Below are positions 24,695 through 32,466 of a stretch of 45,836 bases of DNA, piece after piece. The notes under the pieces were generated by a model. The model worked only from the letters and a program-made list of their open reading frames with translations, made no database searches and was not told the origin of the DNA. The translations under genes were made by a program, and so were the position numbers. The first letter of the stretch is position 1. The number at the start of each line of letters is the position of its first letter. The stretch is from KBS-96 sp049585195 (lineage in GTDB: Bacteria > Acidobacteriota > Terriglobia > Bryobacterales > Bryobacteraceae): assembly GCA_049585195.1 (NCBI GenBank), contig JBAUZG010000011.1, forward strand, positions 1-45,836. Direction: 5' to 3'.

Positions 24695-25080
24695 TTGGCC
24701 CTCCCTTCGTACTCATCCAGGAAACGGCGAATTTCGTCGATCTCGGAACGAGAAGTCCGCTTGTCCGAAAGCGCATGCATCATTAACTGACTGGCCGATC
24801 CGGCGAAGGCTTTTTGCAGCAGATCGCCTACCAGTTGCCGCTTGGTCACTTCGGCAGGTTGCCTCGCCTCATATACGTGGGAGCGCGAATCTTCGTTCCG
24901 TGTCACCAGACCTTTGGCAGCCATTATCTGAAGCAATTTGAGAACGGTGGTGTATCCCATTTGCCTCGTTTCTGCCAAAACATCATGCACTTCCCGCACA
25001 GTCGAGGGGCCTCGCTCCCATAAGACTCGCAAAATGCCGAGTTCCGCGGAAGTGGGCTTCCAGTCGTCTCGAACCGCCAT
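24691..25080 (-). CDS. BlaI/MecI/CopY-family transcriptional repressor
   Basis: A 129-aa winged-helix repressor. The N-terminal half is the family HTH (TSAELGILRVLWERGPSTVREVHDVLAE, then MGYTTVLKLLQIMAAKGLVTRNE). The C-terminal helix region (LLQKAFAGSASQLMMHAL) gives the dimer interface, where the partner protease of this family normally cleaves. It overlaps the BlaR1-type gene by 4 nt. Its ATG lies only 6 nt after the -10 box of an operator-containing promoter, so the mRNA is probably leaderless and the gene autorepressed. Annotated by family homology and context; the regulated genes beyond its own operon are unknown. Confidence 0.94.
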   Translation of the reverse strand: MAVRDDWKPTSAELGILRVLWERGPSTVREVHDVLAETRQMGYTTVLKLLQIMAAKGLVTRNEDSRSHVYEARQPAEVTKRQLVGDLLQKAFAGSASQLMMHALSDKRTSRSEIDEIRRFLDEYEGRAK

Positions 25081-25086
25081 GCAGAG

Positions 25087-25116
25087 ATCTTACTACGATG
25101 GACTTCGTAGTGTCAA
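25087..25116 (-). promoter_or_regulatory. blaI promoter, apparently leaderless
   Basis: On the minus strand the consensus -35 TTGACA (25116-25111), an 18-nt spacer and -10 TAAGAT (25092-25087). Only 6 nt separate the -10 box from the ATG at 25080, so transcription should begin at or next to the A of the start codon. No Shine-Dalgarno sequence can fit. Confidence 0.7.
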
Positions 25117-25134
25117 CGAAGAATTTCGTAGTTG
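25092..25134. promoter_or_regulatory. BlaI-type operator: perfect dyad plus weaker second dyad
   Basis: ACTACGA-N6-TCGTAGT (25092-25111) is a perfect 7-bp inverted repeat filling the spacer of the blaI promoter. A second, imperfect dyad (CAACGAA 25114-25120, TTCGTAGTTG 25125-25134) is centred about 22 bp away, close to two helical turns. The arrangement fits cooperative dimer binding by the adjacent BlaI protein; the half-site resembles the TACTACA-type sites of the family with one base changed. Confidence 0.7.
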
Positions 25135-25266
25135 GCGATCGCTAATGCCAAGGCGCGAAATCCTGTCGCCACAGCGCGGACATTCGACGATTCCGTAGCC
25201 GTAAATGTTCTCAGGAGATGGCACCACCTCGAGGTCGCAATCTAGACACCAGATCCACTTTGTTAT
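25093..25266 (-). pseudogene. Zinc-ribbon-like remnant without start codon
   Basis: Stop-to-stop reading of 58 codons encoding two CxxC pairs spaced like a zinc ribbon (WIWCLDCDLEVV and IVECPRCGDRIS). No ATG, GTG or TTG precedes the first pair and a TAG closes it upstream, so it is probably a decayed gene end. Its C-terminal codons run into the blaI operator. It could also be chance. Confidence 0.3.
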
Positions 25267-25284
25267 CTACGTACATCATCGCGG

Positions 25285-26205
25285 ATGCCCGGGACGTACC
25301 AGCCACTCGTCATCTTTCTAACCCCGCTAAATACGAGCGGCGCCTCTTTCGCGATTACAATTGCTTCGAATGCTCCTGGAACGACGTTTACGGTGTCTGG
25401 GACTGGATGCGCGGCCGGTACTTACAATGCGGCGGCAACTCTCACCTGGACGGCCGGAGCGCAGTGCACCGTGAGCCTGTCAGCTTCGGGCAGCTTCGCT
25501 TTCTCCGGCTGGAGCGACGGCAATACTACTAATCCCCGCACGTTCATCGCTCCGTCAAATGCTGCAACTCTCAACGCGGAATTCAACGAGCAGCCGGTTC
25601 AACGGCAGCGGGATGCGCTTGGACCGCAACATCTAACAATTCCGATTGGCTTACCATTACTACCGGCGCCGGCGGCTCGGGCAGCGGGTCCATCGCCTTT
25701 CAGGCAGATGAAAATTCCGGAGCGTATCGCGTTGGTACACTCACCATTGCCGGCTAGACGTTCACAGTCAACCAGGCGGGACTGCAATCGGGCGATCCTC
25801 AACAGACGTTCCCTGTTGTGTGGAGGCCGTCCGACGGCAATTGGTGGAGCCTTTCGAATTACAACAACGTAATCGTTCAGCAATGGGGCATGGCCGGCGA
25901 TATCCCGGTTCCTGGCGATTACGATGGCGATGGGAAGATCGACTATGCCGTGTGGCGGCCGTCTACCGGCGAATGGTTCATCATCCCAAGTAGGAATCCC
26001 GGTTCTCCGATCGTTCAGCAATGGGGCGCGAATGGTGATATCCCGGTTCCCGGCGATTACGATGGCGACGGGAAAACCGACTATGCCGTGTGGCGGGCCA
26101 TCCTCGGGCACTTGGTTCGTCATTCCAAACAGCGACGCGAGCAATCCGATTCTGCAGCAATGGGGTGCGCAAGGAGACGTCCCCCTGAGCCGAACACCGC
26201 AATAA
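25285..26205 (+). pseudogene. Decayed secreted BACON/VCBS-repeat protein gene
   Basis: Pieces of one secreted repeat protein lie in order in two frames. Piece 1 (25320-25585) reads GTGCAAGTYNAAATLTWTAG and FAFSGWSDGNTTNPRTF, a bacterial surface beta module. Near 25590 the frame changes to a BACON-like module (AAGCAWTATSNNSDWLTITT) that ends TLTIAG, then TAG at 25755-25757, then TFTVNQAG in the same frame; the expected codon is Gln (CAG). VCBS/FG-GAP repeats follow (DIPVPGDYDGDGKIDYAVWRP). An extra G in the GGG at 26095-26097 shifts the frame again, and the next repeat continues as GTWFVIPNSDASNPILQQWG until TAA near 26203. No start or signal peptide is found, so the 5' end is also lost. Confidence 0.75.
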
Positions 26206-26321
26206 ACAATTGGGGGATATACCGCTCACCAGCTTAGTCCGCCGTAACCACTACCGAACAATCTTCGCGGCTGGATTCGGGGAACGGCGTCGAGCTATCG
26301 CCCCCCAGGTGCATAGACGTT

Positions 26322-28589
26322 CTAATAGCGTTTGTAATTTGTCGGGAAACGGGGATCGAAATCGTTAAGAATGGTTCCAACGATGCGAGCGCCGTCGGCT
26401 ATGAGGCGCTCGGTGGCAATTCGAGCGCTCTCGCGATCTGTCGCGCCTGCCCGGAGCACCAGCACGACTCCATCGGCATGCCAACTGAGGAGTCGGGCAT
26501 CCGCAACCGGGAGAATCGGCGGGCTGTCGATTACGACGAAGTCATAATGCTCTCGCAGCAGACTGAACAGATCCGCTATCTGGGTGCCAAAGAGCTGATT
26601 CGCGGCCTGGATCCTGACCGAGCCGCCGGTAAGTATGAAAAGCCCGGGGATATCGAGCTTCCTCACATAGTCCGATAACTGAATTTTCCCGCCTACACTC
26701 TTCTCCAAAAGGAGGTCGCTCAAGCCGCTCTCATCGGGAATCGAAAACACCTGGTGCAGCCTGGGATTAATGAGGTCCGCATCCACAAGAAGGACCTTTT
26801 TCCCCACTGAGGCCAACGTAAGCGCCAGGTTTGCCGCCATAGTGGTCTTCCCTTCGCGAGGGGACGGACTCGTCACAACAAGAATGCTGCTCTTGAGTTG
26901 TCCTTCGCCGGAAAACACCAGTGACGCAAGAATCGCGCGAAAAGAATGGACAATGAGAGACCCGCCCTGGTTGTTACCAGCGGCCTGTGGCCGAAATTGA
27001 CCGCGCATCATCGCATGTTCGGCTCCTTTGCCGGCCTCTCCATTTGGCAGTGAAAGATTGTTCCTGCGCCAGGCCGGACCAGCTTCGATCGAAGGTACCG
27101 CGCCGAGCTCCGGAACGTGTAAAAGCGATTCGATTTGTCCGGGAACCCGAAGCCTGATGTCCCACCGATCGCGAATGAAGACGTAGATGACTCCAAGTAA
27201 AATCCCGCTCAGAATTCCGATCAACGCGGTAAAGGCAGGTTGTGGTTCAAACGGATGAGTCGGCACTTCCGCGGGATCGAAGACCGCTGCGCTGCCGGTG
27301 TGCATCGCCGAAGCCATGCTGACGTTTTTTAGCTTCTGAAGCATGGAATCGTAAAGCTGCCGGGTGCTCTCCACCTCGCTCTTCAAGATGTTGTAGCGGC
27401 TTGCCTTGGCATCCTGCGAGGAGACAAGCGCGGCCTGCCGCGAGTAAGCCTGCGAGAGCAGAGCCTCGCGCCGACGTGCTGCTTTGTAGTTGCTATCGAT
27501 CTGGCTCAAAACCTCGGTTCGCTGGCTCCTCAGCGCGGATTCCAGTTCGTTGACTTGAGCCTGAAGCTGCTTAACTTTATAGTGATTTGGAGTATAAAGG
27601 GACTTCGCCTGAGCGAGCTGCTGCCGGACATCGTTCAGCTTGAACTCATAGTCCCGAACCGGGCCGCTTTCCGTTAGCTGAGCAAGTCCTTCGGGGGTGG
27701 TTTTCTCGGCTAGCTCGTATGTCGATTGCTGTCGCATGCGATCGGCTTCCGCTTGGGATAGCTCAGCCTGTAACTGCGTGAGTTTCGCCTCGGCGACACT
27801 ATTCTTCTCATCCGTAAAAAGGAGCCCGGCGGATTGTCCGTATTTCTGCAGCTCATCTTCCGAGGACTGAAGCTTCGTTCTCAGGTGCTCGGATTCGCGA
27901 GTCAGCCATTCCTTCAAGCGTTGAACCGAACTCAAGCGGAGCTCAGCGCCCTGCTCAATAAACTCATCGGCAAGTGTATTGGCGAAATCGGCCGCAAACT
28001 GCGGGTCATGCGATGTGTATTCGATGGTTACGACGTGAGAATCTCCGCGACTGGCGGCAATCTCCAAGTTGCTTCTGATTTCGGCGACGGCCATTTCTTT
28101 CGGGGTTTCTGGCGCCGGCGGAGGCAGTCCGATCTTTTCGCGCACGTAATCGAGGAAGCCCAGCTTAGCAGTGGGCCGATACTTTTCCACCATGTGCAGA
28201 CGCGTCGCGACGCGCTCCAAAAGCGCGTTGCTTGTAAGCTCATCGAGCTGGGTCTGTAGATACGAGTCTGGGGTATTTCCGCGACTTACCGGGTCGATGT
28301 CGCTTAATTGTAAAAAGTTGTAATTCAGCACCTCGATCTCAATAGAAGTTCTCGCTCGATAAAGCGGAGGCTGAAAGAGCGATACGAAGAACGCCACCGA
28401 TCCGCAGGCCAACCCCCACCCGAAAATGAATTTCCTGCGAGGCCAGACTAGTTTCCACAGGCTAGCGATTAGATTGCCGCCCGATTCCGGGTTAGCAATC
28501 GAGTCGAAGACGCCTGGACCCCAATTGTCGTCGGCACGATTCGCGGGCAACCCGTTATTTCGAAACTTTGAAACCTGATTGTTGATCAT
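26322..28589 (-). CDS. Polysaccharide chain-length determinant fused to BY-kinase (Wzc-like)
   Basis: A 755-aa inner-membrane tyrosine autokinase of the Wzc/ExoP type, which controls export and length of exo- or capsular polysaccharide. TM1 is at about residues 48-70 (KFIFGWGLACGSVAFFVSLF), followed by a Wzz periplasmic domain with long coiled coils and GNVR-like region. TM2 is near 453-470 (LIGILSGILLGVIYVFI). The kinase has Walker A SPREGKTT (about 570), Walker A' VLLVDADLINPRLH and Walker B VVIDSPPIL (about 683). Only two tyrosines (NYKRY) end the chain, so the usual Tyr cluster is minimal. Start 28589 was chosen because a TTGACT-N17-TACGAT promoter lies just upstream; a reading from 29063 adds 158 non-conserved residues. 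No wza or polymer genes are adjacent. Confidence 0.9.
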   Translation of the reverse strand: MINNQVSKFRNNGLPANRADDNWGPGVFDSIANPESGGNLIASLWKLVWPRRKFIFGWGLACGSVAFFVSLFQPPLYRARTSIEIEVLNYNFLQLSDIDPVSRGNTPDSYLQTQLDELTSNALLERVATRLHMVEKYRPTAKLGFLDYVREKIGLPPPAPETPKEMAVAEIRSNLEIAASRGDSHVVTIEYTSHDPQFAADFANTLADEFIEQGAELRLSSVQRLKEWLTRESEHLRTKLQSSEDELQKYGQSAGLLFTDEKNSVAEAKLTQLQAELSQAEADRMRQQSTYELAEKTTPEGLAQLTESGPVRDYEFKLNDVRQQLAQAKSLYTPNHYKVKQLQAQVNELESALRSQRTEVLSQIDSNYKAARRREALLSQAYSRQAALVSSQDAKASRYNILKSEVESTRQLYDSMLQKLKNVSMASAMHTGSAAVFDPAEVPTHPFEPQPAFTALIGILSGILLGVIYVFIRDRWDIRLRVPGQIESLLHVPELGAVPSIEAGPAWRRNNLSLPNGEAGKGAEHAMMRGQFRPQAAGNNQGGSLIVHSFRAILASLVFSGEGQLKSSILVVTSPSPREGKTTMAANLALTLASVGKKVLLVDADLINPRLHQVFSIPDESGLSDLLLEKSVGGKIQLSDYVRKLDIPGLFILTGGSVRIQAANQLFGTQIADLFSLLREHYDFVVIDSPPILPVADARLLSWHADGVVLVLRAGATDRESARIATERLIADGARIVGTILNDFDPRFPTNYKRY

Positions 28590-28670
28590 GAGCTTCCTGG
28601 CTCTTTTTATCGCCAGATGGTTGGCGCGCAAAGGCTGCAATTCGTGTGCCGTCTTAAGGTTTTCTACAGG

Positions 28671-28699
28671 ATCGTAATGAAACAACCAAGGGCAGTCAA
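28671..28699 (-). promoter_or_regulatory. Promoter of the BY-kinase gene
   Basis: Minus strand TTGACT (28699-28694), 17-nt spacer, TACGAT (28676-28671). The predicted leader is about 75 nt. The remaining stretch 28700-29111 is unusually AT-rich for this window and shows no further gene, RNA or repeat that I can support. Confidence 0.55.
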
Positions 28700-29111
28700 G
28701 GAATAAAATGAAACAGCAATGCCAGGTGAATCGGTCTTCGTGCTTCGCCGTCATTATGAGCGTGAAGTAATACCTGACAACCGCAAGGCATACTAGTACT
28801 ACCTGCGTCTCTGAGAGTATGCCGAACGAAGGCGAAGTACAGCGACTCCGCAGGATAAATAAGGACCACTTAATTTTGGGTGTATGCAGTTTTCTTTTAA
28901 AACCAAACGTGTAGTCAAAGCGAACACCGGTGTACTCTGTTGCGCCAATTCGTAAAGATGGCATTAACAAGTACCTAGGGCTTTCTGGTACACGATCAGG
29001 CCGTATAGGTGGACTCAACCGCAACACGTAAGACATGTATGGGTTAATCATTGATTCAGTCAACCCTGGTTAGTCCATTTACGTATTGAATCCATCTGTC
29101 AGGTCTGAGCC

Positions 29112-30719
29112 ATGCCAGCCAGCCACATCGAAATACCGCTTCGGCTAGCCTCACGACGGGAGACGGCCGCCAACCTGTTCGTAACGCTGCCATTCCTCGG
29201 CCTTTTTCTTGTCCAACTGATCCATCATCAGCCTTGGCAGGATGAGCTGAACGGCTGGGGTATGGCCATCGTCAGCCACAACCTCCCTACCCTGTATCAC
29301 TACGTTCACTACGAGGGGCATCCCAGCCTCTGGTATCTGCCGTTATGGATGGCAGCCCACTGGACGCATTCCCCTTGGGGCATGACCTGCGTTCAAGCGG
29401 TCATTGGGACCGGCATTTACCTCATCATCGGCCTGCTGTCGCCTTTCTCCGTTCCGGAAAAGCTGCTGCTGTTTTCGAGCTACTTCGTTTCTTTTGAATA
29501 CACGGTCATAAGCAGGGATTACGGACTTTGTCTCCTGCTGGTCCTGGTGTACGCCTATGTCCGGGCGCGGCATCCGGAAAAGTTAGTCTTACTTGCCTGT
29601 CTGCTTGGGCTGATCGCTAATACAGACATGGTTGGCGTCATTCTGTCAGGCGCCCTGGTCCCCGAATACGCTGCCGCCGTTCTTTTTGCTACTCCGCGTC
29701 AGCCGAAACCGAGTTCGATACAGTTGTGTACAGCCTCGGCCGTCTACATTGCTCTCCTCGGCTTTTGCGTCTGGTCTCTTAGGCCTGCCGGTGACATAAG
29801 CGCGCGCATGTATGGACACCTATTTTCCGAAGCCACCAGCCTGAAGCACCTTCGTCATGTTGTCGCTGCCTTCACGGCAGTTCCGCTTTTCCCGATCTCC
29901 TCGAAGTTTCCGGATCATTTCTGGGGCTACAACTCGAGCGTTCACTCTTTGTACTTCTGGCTGGCGCCGCCCTTTCTTGTCATCGCGATCTATTTTCTTT
30001 TTCGCCGGCAAAGAAATTTGTTGATTCTGATCGGCGTTACGGCAGTGGGTTGCATCGCTTTCTTTCAGCTGATCTCTCCCCAACCTGCGGTACGGCATGT
30101 TGGCGTTATCTTTATGGCTTTTGTTCTAGCGCTTTGGCTATCGCGCCAGCGGAACCCCGCCATTCCAAAAATAGCGGCGCTCCTGCTGGCGGTGAATGCC
30201 GTCGCCGGAATACTAGCGGTTTAGGGCCAGTGGCATCGCCCGTTTTCTAACGCATCCGCTACCGCCGGGTGGATTCGCTCGCATGGTCTTCGAAACGCCA
30301 CACTGCTTGGCTCAACAGACATGGGCACTGCCGGCGTCGCCGCGGAACTTGAGCGCCCGATTTATTTCCTCGATTGCAATTGCGCAGACACTTTTATTCT
30401 CGGCAGCAGCCGCCGCGATAGCTTCGATAGCGCTCAAGTCGTGCCGCGGATCGTAGCGGCTGGGCGACAGATCCCGTTGAACGGCGCAATTCTGATCCTT
30501 ACGAGGCTACTCGATGGACCTGAATTGCACGCCTTGGGCCAGAATGGCCTTTCCGCCGTGCAATTGACGCAATTCACAGGGGCGGAAGTTTTCGGAGAAG
30601 ACTTTTTCCTGTATCGTCTGGAAAAGCCGGATTTCGAACCCCGTCCCGTTCGGGAAGCGACTCGGAACAGGATGCAACTCCAGAGCCCGAGTCCGAGCGG
30701 ACCCGTGTATCCGCTGTGA
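29112..30719 (+). pseudogene. GT-C-like membrane protein interrupted by one in-frame TAG
   Basis: A single continuous frame of 536 codons is broken only by TAG at 30222-30224. The first part (370 aa) has 8-9 hydrophobic segments and, after TM1, WQDELNGWGMAI: an acidic pair in the first outer loop as in GT-C/ArnT-like glycosyltransferases. Reading on through the TAG, the frame continues GQWHRPFSNASATAGWIRSHGL, then ERPIYFLDCNCADTFIL and a soluble periplasmic C-terminal domain ending at 30719. AGGT lies 8 nt before the ATG. TAG is an ordinary stop in this genome (sdhA, sdhC, infB, the LacI-type gene), so this is a nonsense mutation or a sequence error rather than recoding. It may make a truncated 370-aa product. 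Likely donor-lipid glycosyltransferase; substrate unknown. Confidence 0.8.
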
Positions 30720-30811
30720 TTCGGGGTTAAATATTTACACCAAGATCAAGCAATCGCTCCTGACTACGCGTTCTTTCTACGTTAGAGAGATATCCTGTTA
30801 GTCTCGTTTTA

Positions 30812-31372
30812 ATGATCGATGCGAATCTTGGCGAGTGCCTTCGCAGACTGCGAGAACGCCAGAATATGTCTCTCCGAGCTCTCGGCGAGGTGACCGGCTT
30901 CTCGGCCAGCTTTTTGTCGCAGGTCGAGAACGGGCAAGCCTCTCCATCTATCTCGTCCATGGAGAAAATCGCCGCCGCCCTGGGCGTAACGCTTTGGCAG
31001 TTTTTCCAAGTCGCAGAGGTGCCGCATGCCAATATCATCCGAGGGGAGAACCGGTCTCTGCTAACACTCGAATGGTCGAAAGCCGAGGTTGAGTCTTTGG
31101 GCTTTTTGGGCGATGGCAGCCGGTTTCAAGCAGCCCTCGTCAGAATTAAGCCGGGAGGCATTAGTGGAAAGCACGCGCGTCCCTCGATGAATGACGAGTT
31201 TGTTTTTGTGTACGAGGGCACCGCGATTCTGGCCCTTATAGAGGACGGACGGGACGAGCTCGTTCATGAGGGTGATTCGGTAACGATTCCGGCCGGCGTG
31301 AACCGCCAATGGCGCAACGAAGGGACAGAAGACGTGCAGTTGGTAATCGTCTCGGTAAAGCCGCTCTTCTAG
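30812..31372 (+). CDS. XRE-family regulator with C-terminal cupin domain
   Basis: A 186-aa cytoplasmic regulator. Residues 5-65 form an XRE helix-turn-helix (LGECLRRLRERQNMSLRALG, GFSASFLSQVENGQASPSI, MEKIAAALGV). Residues about 105-183 form a cupin_2 effector domain (ISGKHARPSMNDEFVFVYEG, VHEGDSVTIPAGVNRQWRN). The pairing is common in regulators that sense small molecules such as amino acids, polyamines or organic acids. The typical second metal-ligand His of the cupin is replaced by Asn (VNRQW), so metal binding is doubtful. It is convergent with the small 55-aa gene; target genes are unknown. Confidence 0.9.
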   Translation: MIDANLGECLRRLRERQNMSLRALGEVTGFSASFLSQVENGQASPSISSMEKIAAALGVTLWQFFQVAEVPHANIIRGENRSLLTLEWSKAEVESLGFLGDGSRFQAALVRIKPGGISGKHARPSMNDEFVFVYEGTAILALIEDGRDELVHEGDSVTIPAGVNRQWRNEGTEDVQLVIVSVKPLF

Positions 31373-31408
31373 CAGCATTTATTCAAGAACACCAGGGGCC
31401 AACGTTTT

Positions 31409-31576
31409 CTACTTGCGCGCCCCGGGAGTGGTACCCTTTAAACGCGACTGCCGCGTTTTCGCGTGCTTCCGCTTGGGTTTCACAATCTTGAATGTCCCGC
31501 TGCCCAGATATTCCGCCTCATAAATGTTGGGCTTCTGCTCAATTTTGGACGACTGGGCGTGTGCTTCCTTGCTCAC
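31409..31576 (-). CDS. Small basic protein of 55 residues, unknown function
   Basis: Starts with GTG at 31576 preceded by GGTGAGGT with a 9-nt gap; an in-frame TGA lies five codons upstream, so this is the only possible start. It ends in TAG at 31409. The N-terminal half is ordinary (KIEQKPNIYEAEYLGSGTFK) and the C-terminal half is strongly basic (KPKRKHAKTRQSRLKG), suggesting nucleic-acid or ribosome binding. No Cys or membrane segment. It lies between the convergent XRE-cupin gene and the divergent sdh operon. I do not recognise a family. Confidence 0.55.
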   Translation of the reverse strand: MSKEAHAQSSKIEQKPNIYEAEYLGSGTFKIVKPKRKHAKTRQSRLKGTTPGARK

Positions 31577-31653
31577 CGATCGTTGACCTCACCTTCGATG
31601 CTTCCATCGCAGACTGTTTCTATCGCGACTCCTTATTGTAGCCTGCGATAAGA

Positions 31654-31694
31654 TCGAAAGAGTAAGCTCACAAGCGCGAATTGTCCTCTTTCGA
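31654..31694. promoter_or_regulatory. 9-bp perfect inverted repeat in the sdh upstream region
   Basis: TCGAAAGAG (31654-31662) and CTCTTTCGA (31686-31694) are exact inverted copies separated by 23 nt, within the 204-nt gap between the small basic gene (minus) and sdhC (plus). It could be an operator or an RNA hairpin in a leader. I could not place a convincing sdh promoter here. Confidence 0.35.
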
Positions 31695-31780
31695 GCGATG
31701 GGAAGTGTTTTTGTGTGCGCGGATGCGAGATCTTGCACGTACGCGAGACAGTGCTTCATCTGTAAACCTGGGGACACCTC

Positions 31781-32464
31781 ATGAGTTCAATAGCAATCGG
31801 CGTGCGCGACAACAAAGCCGTGCGCTTCTGGGAATCGACCAACGGCAAAAAGGCTGTCATGGCCGTCAGTGGTCTGATCCTTCTCCTATTCGTCTTAGGT
31901 CATATGCTCGGTAACCTGCAATTCTTTGAAGGGCCCGAACAATTCAACAAGTATTCCGTACTGCTCCGCACGCTGCCCGAGGCGTTATGGGGCGTGCGGA
32001 TCGTACTTCTCATCATGGTGATCCTCCACATTGTCACGGCCGTTCAACTCGCGCTGCAAAAAAGCCGCGCGCGTCCCATCGCTTACGCCAAAAGACAGAA
32101 CACGACATCGAGCTACGCTTCACGAACCATGTATTGGAGCGGACCCATTGTGCTCGCCTTCGTCATCTACCATCTCCTCGATTTCACATGGGGCACGGTG
32201 AATCCGGACTACGTTGAAGGCGACGTGTATCACAACGTGGTCGCCAGTTTCAGCCATCCCGTTATCTCGCTCTGGTACATATTCGCGATGCTGCTTTTGG
32301 CGCTTCACCTGCGCCACGGAGCCTGGAGCATGTTTCAGTCGCTCGGCGTAGTGCATCCGCGTCATAACGATTTGCTGAAGAAAGCGGCGATTGTCTTTGC
32401 GCTCATCATCTTCCTAGGCTTCGTTTCGATTCCTGTGAGCGTCATGACCGGATTGGTGAGATAG
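31781..32464 (+). CDS. sdhC: Succinate dehydrogenase cytochrome b subunit
   Basis: The single 227-aa membrane anchor of a type-B succinate:quinone oxidoreductase, binding two b hemes and the quinone. Five membrane segments are visible (VMAVSGLILLLFVLGHMLGN, VRIVLLIMVILHIVTAVQL, SGPIVLAFVIYHLLDF, ISLWYIFAMLLLALHLRHG, AAIVFALIIFLGFVSIPVSV). Candidate heme ligands are His41, His83, His131 and His176/179. GGGGA precedes the ATG by 8 nt. It heads the sdhCAB operon, with 2-nt gaps between the genes. No sdhD is needed in this class. Confidence 0.95.
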   Translation: MSSIAIGVRDNKAVRFWESTNGKKAVMAVSGLILLLFVLGHMLGNLQFFEGPEQFNKYSVLLRTLPEALWGVRIVLLIMVILHIVTAVQLALQKSRARPIAYAKRQNTTSSYASRTMYWSGPIVLAFVIYHLLDFTWGTVNPDYVEGDVYHNVVASFSHPVISLWYIFAMLLLALHLRHGAWSMFQSLGVVHPRHNDLLKKAAIVFALIIFLGFVSIPVSVMTGLVR

Positions 32465-32466
32465 CC

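Noticed and set aside
28590..29063. 158-residue N-terminal extension of the BY-kinase protein
   Set aside because: The extension has no protein-like pattern, the region is AT-rich, and a good promoter (28671-28699) lies inside it, so the start at 28589 is preferred.
30222..30224. Reassigned or suppressed UAG codon as explanation for the two in-frame TAGs (25755, 30222)
   Set aside because: TAG ends sdhA, sdhC, infB, the LacI-type gene and the small basic gene in the normal place, so it is an ordinary stop here.
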